From contig USEU01000003.1 of assembly GCA_900553805.1 (NCBI GenBank), positions 1 to 58,482 on the forward strand: a stretch of DNA of 58,482 nucleotides. The letters are read 5' to 3'. The position numbers and the translations under genes were made by a program. Below the pieces are notes generated by a model. That model was given only the letters and a program-made list of their open reading frames with translations. It was not told the origin of the DNA and did not search any database. The DNA comes from an uncultured Eubacteriales bacterium (GTDB taxonomy: Bacteria; Bacillota; Clostridia; Oscillospirales; Oscillospiraceae). Below are positions 26,464 through 33,393 of the stretch, one piece after another (the stretch's first letter is position 1; the number at the start of each line of letters is the position of its first letter).

Positions 26464-26913
26464 ATGATTTTCATGGATTCCAAGCTTACCCTGGGCGCGC
26501 TGAGCGCCTTTATGGAGGCCTACGGCGACTACTGTAAGCCCATCTGCCGGGAGATCGGTCTGCCCCGGACGGCCTTCGACATTCTGATGTTCCTCTCCAA
26601 CAACCCGGAGCACTGCACCGCCAAGGAGATCAGCCGTCTGCGGGGGCTGAAGGAGAACATCATCTCCGTCAACGTGAACAAGCTGGTGGCAGAGGGCTAC
26701 CTGGAGCGGGAGGGCGACGCCAACGACCGGCGAAAGGTCCACCTGAAATGCACCGGGAAGGCCGACGCCATCATACAGCGGGGCCGGCAATTGCAGGAGG
26801 ATTTTCTGCGGGAGATGCAGCAGGGGCTGAGCGCCCAGGAGCTGCGGGTGCACTACCACTGCCTGGAGACCATCGCCGCCAATGCCAAGCGGCTCCTGGC
26901 GCACAAGGCCTGA
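26464..26913 (+). CDS. MarR family transcriptional regulator
   Basis: 149 residues (146 if the ATG at 26473 is used; the ribosome binding site is weak for both). The winged helix occupies about 35-105: TAFDILMFLSNNPEHCTAKE, EISRLRGLKENIISVNVNKL (recognition helix), and the wing GYLEREGDANDRRKVHL with the DxR signature. MarR dimers bind palindromes and release them on binding small molecules or oxidation. A palindrome just upstream suggests autoregulation. The next gene is cdsA, 35 bases downstream, so phospholipid synthesis could be under the same control. Confidence 0.9.
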   Translation: MIFMDSKLTLGALSAFMEAYGDYCKPICREIGLPRTAFDILMFLSNNPEHCTAKEISRLRGLKENIISVNVNKLVAEGYLEREGDANDRRKVHLKCTGKADAIIQRGRQLQEDFLREMQQGLSAQELRVHYHCLETIAANAKRLLAHKA

Positions 26914-26948
26914 TTCCAGGGATCCTCCCCAGAAAGAGAGACTTTTTT

Positions 26949-27761
26949 ATGGAAAAACGAACCATCAGCGCCGGGTTTATCGCCCTGATCTGCTACTCGA
27001 TCCTGTACTATTCCGGCACGCCGGTTGTGATCCAGGGGGCGGCGGCGGCCCTGTGCTGCTTCTGCGTGTATGAGCTGGCCTGCGCCACGGAGGCGATCCG
27101 CAACGAGGCGCTGTTCACCCTGACCATTCTCGGCGCCTTTCTGCTGAGCTTCTGGGACGCGGCGGAGGAAGCGCGGCTGGCGGGGATCTGCCTGGCCATC
27201 TCCCTGCCCTTCTTTGCCCTGCTGATGGTCTATCAGCCCAAAATGCAGCTGAAAAACGGCTGGAGCTTTATTGTGCTCTCCATTCTGGTTTGCACCCAGC
27301 TGCGCTCCATCGTCGCCCTGCGGGCGCTGCCCTTCGGGGTGCACCTGACGGTGATCTCCGTCACCGAGTGCTTCGCCACCGACGTGGCCGCCTATCTGGT
27401 GGGCAGCAAGTACGGCAAGCGGAAGCTGCTGCCCGCGGTCAGCCCCCATAAAACCGTCCTCGGCTCTGTGGCCGGGATGGCGGCGGCGGTGATCTTCTGC
27501 CTGCTCTATGGCCTGGGGCTGCAAGTCTGGCTCCACGCACGGGTCAATTACCCGCTGCTGGTCCTCTACGCCGTACTGGCCAATGTGCTGGCCCAGTTCG
27601 GCGACCTGAGCATGTCGGTGGTCAAGCGCATCACCGGCATCAAGGACTACGGCAGCCTGATCCCCGGCCACGGGGGACTGCTGGATCGGTTTGACAGCCT
27701 GATCTTTGTGCTTCCCTTTACCCTGCTCTTCTTCTGGCTCACCGGCGGGTTCCTCCGCTGA
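26949..27761 (+). CDS. cdsA: phosphatidate cytidylyltransferase
   Basis: 270 residues with seven to eight membrane helices. Makes CDP-diacylglycerol from CTP and phosphatidate, the branch point of phospholipid synthesis. The CDS signature near the C-terminus is complete: SPHKTVLGSVAG, then GDLSMSVVKRITGIKDYGS and LIPGHGGLLDRFDS, with the metal-binding aspartates. The N-terminal half is less conserved. ATG is preceded by AAAGAGAG. In many Firmicutes cdsA sits beside dxr and uppS; here it follows a MarR regulator and precedes a PF06541 membrane protein, so this may be a second, accessory copy. That can only be judged from the whole genome. Confidence 0.92.
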   Translation: MEKRTISAGFIALICYSILYYSGTPVVIQGAAAALCCFCVYELACATEAIRNEALFTLTILGAFLLSFWDAAEEARLAGICLAISLPFFALLMVYQPKMQLKNGWSFIVLSILVCTQLRSIVALRALPFGVHLTVISVTECFATDVAAYLVGSKYGKRKLLPAVSPHKTVLGSVAGMAAAVIFCLLYGLGLQVWLHARVNYPLLVLYAVLANVLAQFGDLSMSVVKRITGIKDYGSLIPGHGGLLDRFDSLIFVLPFTLLFFWLTGGFLR

Positions 27762-27805
27762 GAAATAAAATTCGGGCAACAAAAAGACAATATGGAGGCA
27801 GCGCT

Positions 27806-28534
27806 ATGAATCTGTTTTTGACATTGGCTTTTCTCTTCTTCATCGGCTCTACCTTTGGGTGGGTGCTGGAGCTTTTTTACCGCCGGTTTATTTCCAGCTC
27901 CAACCCGGAGCGCCGCTGGATCAACCCCGGCTTCTGCACCGGGCCGTACCTGCCCATTTACGGCAACGGGCTGTGCGCCCTGTATCTGCTGGCCAGCCTG
28001 GAGGGGCTGCTCCCCTGGATGAACAAGTTTGTCATGTTTGCCCTGATGGCGGTGGCCATGACCGCCATTGAATACGTCGCCGGTCTGTGCTGCCTGAAGA
28101 TCGCCAAGGTGCGGCTGTGGGACTACCGGGACCAGTGGGGCAATATCCAGGGCATCATCTGCCCGCTGTTCTCCCTGTTCTGGGCCGTGGGCGGCGCGCT
28201 GTACTATTTCCTGATCCATCCGCGCATTCTGGGCGCGTTAGACTGGCTGAGCCGGAATCTGGCCTTCAGCTTCTTCATCGGCATGTTCTTCGGCGTTTTC
28301 CTCATCGATTTTGCCCACTCCGCCCAGCTGGTCACCAAGCTGAAGGCCTTTGCCGACGAGAACGACGTGGTGGTGCGCTACGAGGCCGTCAAGCTCCAGA
28401 TCCGTCAGGCCCAGGACAAGGCCAAGGCAAAATACCATTTCTTCCGCCCCTTCGATTCGGAGACGCCCCTGCGGGAGCATCTGAAGCAGATGGCCGACAC
28501 CCTGGAAAAGAGAAGACCCCGGAAAAAGGCCTGA
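27806..28534 (+). CDS. PF06541-type membrane protein ('putative ABC transporter permease')
   Basis: 242 residues with five to six membrane helices. Family marks: FFIGSTFGWVLELFYRRF at the N-terminus, INPGFCTGPYLPIYGNG (about 48-64), and KVRLWDYRDQWGNIQGIICP (about 101-120). It ends in a charged amphipathic tail. The family name (ABC_trans_CmpB) implies transport, but no ATPase partner is encoded nearby and the role is unknown. RBS is weak (TATGGAGG, seven to eight bases before ATG). Its stop is followed by the terminator at 28548-28604. Confidence 0.85.
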   Translation: MNLFLTLAFLFFIGSTFGWVLELFYRRFISSSNPERRWINPGFCTGPYLPIYGNGLCALYLLASLEGLLPWMNKFVMFALMAVAMTAIEYVAGLCCLKIAKVRLWDYRDQWGNIQGIICPLFSLFWAVGGALYYFLIHPRILGALDWLSRNLAFSFFIGMFFGVFLIDFAHSAQLVTKLKAFADENDVVVRYEAVKLQIRQAQDKAKAKYHFFRPFDSETPLREHLKQMADTLEKRRPRKKA

Positions 28535-28547
28535 TCAAAAACATAGC

Positions 28548-28604
28548 AAGCACCCCGACAGACGGAGCCGCAAAACCCGCGGCACTCCCTGTCGGGGTGC
28601 TTTT
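28548..28604 (+). terminator. intrinsic terminator after the PF06541 gene
   Basis: AAGCACCCCGACAG pairs with CTGTCGGGGTGCTT across a 27-base loop containing a smaller CCGC/GCGG stem, followed by a T run. The T run merges with the left end of the element at 28603. Confidence 0.85.
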
Positions 28605-28830
28605 AAGGCAACACCGCACAATTTGGCAAGAAGCCCCAGCCTGGATTTTTGGCTCAATTCAAAGTTTGGAAAACGAAGGAATACTGTATGTACCCGCAAG
28701 GGGTATGCCGCATCCGTAAGCCAGCTTACGCTGGCAACGGCTGCGCAATATTTCTCGTTTTTCGAACTGAAGAAGTGGGGCAAAAAGACGGCGGCGGCTC
28801 GCAGACACAATTGCGCGCCTGTTGCCTTAA
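28603..28830. mobile_element. MITE-like element with TTAAGGCAACA terminal inverted repeats
   Basis: 228 bases starting TTAAGGCAACACCGCACAAT and ending with a near reverse complement (ATTGCGCGCCTGTTGCCTTAA). Both ends carry TTAA, which may be the target duplication. No open frame inside is credible. It lies between convergent genes. The perfect hairpin at 53325-53383 shares the GGCAACACCGCGC and GCTCGCAGACACAAT sequences, so the two are related. Confidence 0.65.
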
Positions 28831-28835
28831 GTAAA

Positions 28836-29249
28836 TCAGTCCTCCGGGAACAGGGTCTGCTTGCAGTACTGGACGATGGAGGAGCGCTTGATGATGCCGA
28901 TAAAGGCCTCCTTGTCATCCACCACGGGGACAAAATTCTGGGTGGAGGCCCGGTCGATCAGCTCGTGCATGGAGGTGGTGACCCGGACGGGCACATTGTC
29001 CTTGCGGCGGTAGATCTCCATGATGCGGTGCGCCTCGGCCTGGCGCATATCCATGTAGCATACATTCTTCATTGCCCAGAGCAGGTCCCCCTCGGTCAGA
29101 GTGCCCCGGTATTCGCCCCGGCGGTTCAGGATGGGCAGGGCCTGAAAGCCCGCGGCCTCCATTTTTTCCAGTGCCTGGCGAACGGTATAGTCGTCATACA
29201 AAAAAGCGCACATGGCCTTCGGCAGTAAAAAAAACAACACATTATTCAT
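28836..29249 (-). CDS. CBS-domain pair protein
   Basis: 137 residues from the ATG after AAGGAG. Two CBS motifs: residues about 5-60 (TVRQALEKMEAAGFQALPIL, then YRGTLTEGDLLW) and 80-135 (RVTTSMHELIDRASTQNFVP, then FIGIIKRSSIVQYC). Stand-alone CBS pairs bind adenine nucleotides, c-di-AMP or related ligands and act as sensors. The presence of gdpP in this window makes c-di-AMP a reasonable guess but nothing more. Expressed divergently from the TrhA gene; a TATAAT at 29298-29303 on the minus strand is the likely -10 box. Confidence 0.88.
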   Translation of the reverse strand: MNNVLFFLLPKAMCAFLYDDYTVRQALEKMEAAGFQALPILNRRGEYRGTLTEGDLLWAMKNVCYMDMRQAEAHRIMEIYRRKDNVPVRVTTSMHELIDRASTQNFVPVVDDKEAFIGIIKRSSIVQYCKQTLFPED

Positions 29250-29551
29250 ACGGTTCTCCTTCTCGGCTGCTGGCTTGCCCCAGCCCTCCGTTTTTATATT
29301 ATAGCACAAGCGGCAGGGAAAAGCATGAACATTATTTGTCGTTTTCGCTGTGTCAGTTCCAAAAAACCGAGGCGCATTTTGTTCATAATGACCATCTCTA
29401 TGAATTCTACTCCCGGGAGAGTGGCTCACCGCCGCCGGGAGAGCCGTTTGGGGGCGCGGTAGGGTGCTTTTTGCCCCGGCGGGGGTATAATGATGGCAGA
29501 ACACGCGAGGGCCCGGCGCAGGTCGAAGCCCCCCGGCAAGGAGGAATACTT
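29250..29551. other. divergent intergenic region between CBS and TrhA genes
   Basis: 302 bases. It holds a minus-strand TATAAT (29298-29303) for the CBS gene and a plus-strand TATAAT near 29486 for the TrhA gene, both with poor -35 boxes. It also holds a CTCCCGGGAG palindrome near 29410. No gene seen. Confidence 0.55.
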
Positions 29552-30232
29552 ATGACAAGCGTGCAAAGGACCCGGCTGTGCGACCGGGTGTTGCCGGACT
29601 ATACCCACGGCGAAGAGCTGATGAATACCGTCACCCACATTGTTGGCGGTGGGTTCGCCATTGTGGCGCTGGTGCTGTGCGTGGTGTTCGCGGCCCGGAA
29701 CCACAATGCCTACGGCATCGTGTCCTCCGCCGTCTACGGAGCCAGCATGATCGCCCTGTACACCGTGTCCAGCGTCTACCACGGGCTGAAGCCCGGCATG
29801 GGCAAAAAGGTGATGCAGGTGGTGGACCACTGCACCATCTATTTTCTGATCGCGGGCACCTATACGGTGATGGCCCTGTCCGCCCTGCGCCCGGCCTATC
29901 CGCGCCTGGGCTGGGGCCTGTTCGCCTTTGAATGGACCATGGCCGCCATCGCCACGGTGCTGACGGCCATCGACCTGCGCAAATACCGGGTGATCTCCAT
30001 GGTCTGCTACATCGGTCTGGGCTGGGCCATCATCCCCTTCGCCCGCCAGACCTACCAGGTGCTCACCCGCCCCGGATTCCTGTTCCTGCTGTGGGGCGGC
30101 ATCGCCTACACCATCGGCGCGGTGCTCTACGGCATCGGCTCCAAAAAACGCTGGATGCACTCCGTCTTCCACATCTTCGTGGTCCTGGGCAGCGTCCTCC
30201 AATTCTTTGCCGTGCTGCTGTACGCGGTGTGA
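29552..30232 (+). CDS. hemolysin III / TrhA family (PAQR-like) membrane protein
   Basis: 226 residues, seven membrane helices. Family marks: EELMNTVTHIVGGGFAIVAL with the conserved N-x2-TH, VSSVYHGL (S-x3-H), DHCTIYFLIAGTYT, and the C-terminal SVFHIFVVLGSVLQFFAV. These supply the three histidines and one aspartate of the PAQR metal site. Bacterial TrhA affects membrane energetics and fluidity; the hemolysin label is historical. RBS AAGGAGG, eight bases before ATG. Repeat copy C follows the stop. Confidence 0.92.
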   Translation: MTSVQRTRLCDRVLPDYTHGEELMNTVTHIVGGGFAIVALVLCVVFAARNHNAYGIVSSAVYGASMIALYTVSSVYHGLKPGMGKKVMQVVDHCTIYFLIAGTYTVMALSALRPAYPRLGWGLFAFEWTMAAIATVLTAIDLRKYRVISMVCYIGLGWAIIPFARQTYQVLTRPGFLFLLWGGIAYTIGAVLYGIGSKKRWMHSVFHIFVVLGSVLQFFAVLLYAV

Positions 30233-30270
30233 TCCCTTTCCTCCCCTTTTAAAGGCTGTCTCAAGCATCC

Positions 30271-30443
30271 TTGGCTCCCCGATGGGGGAGCTGGCAGCCC
30301 GTAAGGGCTGACTGAGGGGGTGTCGTTGGTTGAATGGTAAGAGCTCAAAGCTACCAACGGCACCCCCTTTGCCGCTATTGCGGCACTTCCCCCAAAGGGG
30401 GCAGCGAGGCTGTGCGGGCTTGAATTGACGACATTGCCTTAAG
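30271..30443 (-). repeat. structured intergenic repeat, copy C
   Basis: Same element as copy A in inverted orientation, starting with the TTGGCTCCCCGATGGGGGAG end and closing with ATTGCCTTAAG. All five stem-loops are kept. It lies 38 bases after the TrhA stop and could serve as that gene's terminator. Confidence 0.85.
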
Positions 30444-30478
30444 AGGGGAGTTTTTTTGTAAATCTGTTGGAATGGCTC

Positions 30479-30534
30479 TTGACAATGTGGTCTATTCATG
30501 ATAGACTATCTATGCTGGTCGATTAGTAATAGAC
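30479..30534 (+). promoter_or_regulatory. promoter and tandem BlaI-type operators
   Basis: TTGACA (30479-30484), 17 bases, TAGACT (30502-30507). Two 17-bp palindromes of the form GTCTAT-5-ATAGAC lie at 30490-30506 (near perfect) and 30518-30534 (one mismatch in the arms), with centres 28 bases apart. The first overlaps the spacer and -10 box, the second the start site: the layout expected for autorepression by a BlaI/MecI dimer. Confidence 0.75.
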
Positions 30535-30559
30535 TAACAAAGAACAGGAGGAAATGTGC

Positions 30560-30931
30560 TTGGATGATCTCAGATTGGGAGCCGTTGAGGCGAATTTTGC
30601 CGATATTATTTGGGAAAATGCCCCGCTCAGCTCCGGGACGCTGGTGAAGCTGTGCGGGACGCGTCTGGAATGGAAGAAATCCACCACCTACACCGTGCTG
30701 AAAAAGCTGTGCGACCGGGGGCTGTTCCAAAACGAAGGAGGCATGGTCACCGTGCTGATGACCCGGCAGGCGTTCTATGCCCGCCAGAGCCAACGCTTTG
30801 TGGACGAGACCTTCGACGGGTCGCTGCCCGCCTTTATCGCCGCCTTCGCGGCCGGAAAGAAAATCTCCGAGCGGGATCTGACGGATATCCGCCGGATGCT
30901 GGACGAATTTGACAAGGAGAATGCCAAATGA
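30560..30931 (+). CDS. BlaI/MecI/CopY family repressor
   Basis: 123 residues using TTG at 30560, eight bases after AGGAGG. The ATG at 30554 is only two bases from that site. Winged helix at about 5-75: LGAVEANFADIIWENAPLSS, LEWKKSTTYTVLKKLCDRGL, and the wing FQNEGGMVTVLMTR. A C-terminal dimerisation helix ends FDKENAK. Such repressors are inactivated by proteolysis when the BlaR1-type partner is triggered. Its stop overlaps the start of that partner gene in ATGA. Two matching palindromes upstream support autoregulation. Confidence 0.92.
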   Translation: MDDLRLGAVEANFADIIWENAPLSSGTLVKLCGTRLEWKKSTTYTVLKKLCDRGLFQNEGGMVTVLMTRQAFYARQSQRFVDETFDGSLPAFIAAFAAGKKISERDLTDIRRMLDEFDKENAK

Positions 30932-33117
30932 GCAACGTGTTACATCAGCTGGCCCGGCTGAGCCTTACCGCCGGGTGGATGACCCTGCTTCTGCTGCTCC
31001 TTCGCCCGCTGCTGAAAAAAGCGCCCCGGCGTTTTTCCTGCCTGCTGTGGGCGCTGGTGGGGGTGCGGCTGGCGCTGCCCTTCTCGCTGGAGAGCCGGGT
31101 GAGCCTGGTGCCCCAGGCCATTGCCGCGCCGCCCCAGGTGCTCCCCGTGAGCACCCTCTCGCCGATTGCCGCCCCTGCCCTCACGCAGACCGCGGCGGCC
31201 CAGGCTGCTCCGGCGGCTCCCGCCGCCTTCCCCTGGCAGACGATACTGTCCCTGCTGTGGGCCGTTGGAATGGGTGTGATGCTGCTCCACGCTTTGGTCA
31301 GCTATATCCGGCTGCTGAAGCAGGTGCAGGTATCCATCCGCCTGAGCAAAAATATATACCTGTGCGACAACATCAGCGCGCCCTTTGTACTGGGCATCGC
31401 AAAGCCCCGCATCTATCTGCCCTCGGACATGGACGGGAAGCTGGCCGACGATGTGCTGGCCCATGAGCGCTCCCATCTGCGGCGGGGGGATCACATCTGG
31501 AAGCCGCTGGGCTATCTGCTGCTCAGCGTGTACTGGTTCAATCCCCTGTGCTGGCTTGCCTACACCATGTTCTGCCGGGACATGGAGCAGGCCTGTGACG
31601 AATCGGTGATCCGAAACATGGACGACAGCGGCCGCAGGCGCTATTCCGCCGCCCTGCTGACTTACAGCATCCCCCGCAGCGCCGTGGCCGCCTGCCCGCT
31701 GGCCTTTGGCGAAGTGAGCGCCAAGGCCCGCATTCGGGGCGTACTTCAATACCGCAAGCCCAAATTCTGGGTGATCCTGGTGAGCCTGGTGCTGTGCGTC
31801 GTGCTGGCCGTGGGCCTGCTCACCGACCCGGTGGCCAAGGCGGAAGCGCCCAGCGGCACCGAGGATATAAGCGCACAGACGGAGGAACCGATATTCGATC
31901 AGTACCCGGCCAGGCTTAACGTGCTGCACGAGTTCCTGTATGCGTCACCCCTGGAAACGACACTTTACAATTTCCCCAGCGAAGCCGACACGGTCATTGC
32001 GACCCTGGAGGCCGAGACGGAAGTCCTGGTGCTGCGGGGGGGCTACATCGACGGCACGCTGTGGCTCTACGTTCAGTACGAGGATATGACAGGCTGGATG
32101 AAATGCGGCGACGAGTTCTTCGGCGGCCGGCATGAGGGCCAGGACGGCGCCTCCCCGGCGGAGGAAGCAGAGAATTCCGGCCTGCCCGGCACCGGCGTGT
32201 GCACCCTCTTCCGGGGCGGCACCCTGTACGGTTCTCCCAGCGAGACAAGCAAGGTTCTGATGACCCTGGAGGCCGCAGCCAGCGTTACGGTAAAGCGCCG
32301 GGAGAACATCGGGCAGATTCAGTGGGCCTACGTCCAGTACGGCGACACCCTGGGCTGGCTGAAATTTGACGACGACGGCGACACCGTCCCCGCGGACACG
32401 CAGGACACGATCATCCATCAGGGCCCGGATGGATCCACCGAGTACATCCTTCCCGCGGGAACCGCGATTTACAATTCCCCCAGCGAAAATAGCCGGGTAA
32501 TCCTCACCCTGGATGCCGAAACAGCCGTCACGGCGCTGCGGGTTGACAATATCGGCGGCAAGCAGTGGGCCTATGTCCAGGCTGGTGATAGAATGGGCTG
32601 GACGAAATGTGACGGCCTCCTGTCCGACGCCCAGCCCGCCGCCGATGTGACAGAGCAGGGCCTGCCGGACTATGTTCTGCCCCAGGACGCCACGGTGTAC
32701 GTTGCCCCCAGTGAGGCCAGCCAGAGTCATGCCACCCTGCAGGCCGGGACCACCGTCTCCATCTGGAATCTGGGCAGCGTGGGCGGGAGCCAGTGGGCCT
32801 ATATTCAGTGCGGCGACACCCTGGGCTGGATCAAATACGGCGGCGATGAGGCCCAGACCGTCTCCTATGTCGGCCTGCTGTACGCCCCGTCGGAAAGCAT
32901 AACACTCCTGCGCGCGCCCACGGACAACGCGGCCACCGGCGCGACCCTGGAGGCCGGAGTGACCATTCAGGTGATCCGTCAGGATACCGTTGGCACGGAA
33001 GAGTGGGTATACGTCCAATGCTACGACCCGTCGGTCAGCGGTTGGCTCAGGGTCACCGGCGAGGGTGCCGCGCCCCTGGATAGCTGGGCCACCCCCGGCA
33101 CCAACGACCGCCCGTAA
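30928..33117 (+). CDS. BlaR1/M56-family sensor peptidase with five SH3-like repeats
   Basis: 729 residues. The N-terminal half matches M56 (BlaR1/MecR1) peptidases: membrane helices near 10-28, 33-50 and 106-124, a cytoplasmic zinc motif HERSH (179-183), the segment SVYWFNPLCWLAYTMFCRDM with QACDE, and a last helix at about 280-300. Instead of a penicillin-binding sensor domain, the exterior carries five SH3-like repeats starting near residues 331, 422, 503, 581 and 647. Each repeat has the pattern ...LY-x-SPSE... TLEA... QWAYVQ-x-GD-x-GW-x-K. SH3b repeats often bind peptidoglycan or cell-wall peptides, so this sensor probably reads wall state rather than beta-lactams. ATG overlaps the BlaI stop. 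Repeat copy D follows the stop codon. Confidence 0.9.
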   Translation: MSNVLHQLARLSLTAGWMTLLLLLLRPLLKKAPRRFSCLLWALVGVRLALPFSLESRVSLVPQAIAAPPQVLPVSTLSPIAAPALTQTAAAQAAPAAPAAFPWQTILSLLWAVGMGVMLLHALVSYIRLLKQVQVSIRLSKNIYLCDNISAPFVLGIAKPRIYLPSDMDGKLADDVLAHERSHLRRGDHIWKPLGYLLLSVYWFNPLCWLAYTMFCRDMEQACDESVIRNMDDSGRRRYSAALLTYSIPRSAVAACPLAFGEVSAKARIRGVLQYRKPKFWVILVSLVLCVVLAVGLLTDPVAKAEAPSGTEDISAQTEEPIFDQYPARLNVLHEFLYASPLETTLYNFPSEADTVIATLEAETEVLVLRGGYIDGTLWLYVQYEDMTGWMKCGDEFFGGRHEGQDGASPAEEAENSGLPGTGVCTLFRGGTLYGSPSETSKVLMTLEAAASVTVKRRENIGQIQWAYVQYGDTLGWLKFDDDGDTVPADTQDTIIHQGPDGSTEYILPAGTAIYNSPSENSRVILTLDAETAVTALRVDNIGGKQWAYVQAGDRMGWTKCDGLLSDAQPAADVTEQGLPDYVLPQDATVYVAPSEASQSHATLQAGTTVSIWNLGSVGGSQWAYIQCGDTLGWIKYGGDEAQTVSYVGLLYAPSESITLLRAPTDNAATGATLEAGVTIQVIRQDTVGTEEWVYVQCYDPSVSGWLRVTGEGAAPLDSWATPGTNDRP

Positions 33118-33120
33118 TTC

Positions 33121-33320
33121 CTGGCTCCCCGGTGGGGGAGCTGGCAGCCCGTAAGGGTTGACTTGTGCGCCCGCAGGCGCCATGCAAGCGAGCAACCGCC
33201 GCCAGGCGGCTCTTAGCGAGTCGCAGAGGGGGTGTTGTTCGTTGAATGGTAATAACTCAAAAATACCGGCAACACCCCCTTTTCCGCTGTCGCGGCACTT
33301 TCCCCTCTGGGGGCAGCAAG
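33121..33320 (-). repeat. structured intergenic repeat, copy D with a 62-base insert
   Basis: Inverted copy of the element, beginning three bases after the sensor gene stop. Between the AGGG and GAGGGGGTG parts it has 62 extra bases (33164-33225), which themselves hold GCGCC-GGCGC and GCCGCC-GGCGGC hairpins. The rest matches copies A, C and E. Confidence 0.8.
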
Positions 33321-33351
33321 AAAGCATCTCGCAAAATTGAGTAAAATTTCA

Positions 33352-33387
33352 CCCCGGCAAATGGATGATCGCATCCATTTACCGGGG
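33352..33387. terminator. terminator after ftsH, usable in both directions
   Basis: CCCCGGCAAATGGATG pairs with CATCCATTTACCGGGG around a 4-base loop, with T-rich flanks on both strands; 7 bases from the ftsH stop. Confidence 0.8.
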
Positions 33388-33393
33388 GTCTTT

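Larger units (their letters stand above)
30233..30559. other. intergenic region with repeat copy C and the blaI control region
   Basis: 327 bases between the TrhA and BlaI-family genes: repeat at 30271-30443, then promoter and two operators at 30479-30534. No additional gene. Confidence 0.8.

Noticed and set aside
28535..28835. Possible small genes inside the 28.6-kb element
   Set aside because: No ribosome binding site, no recognisable protein; better explained as an inverted-repeat element.
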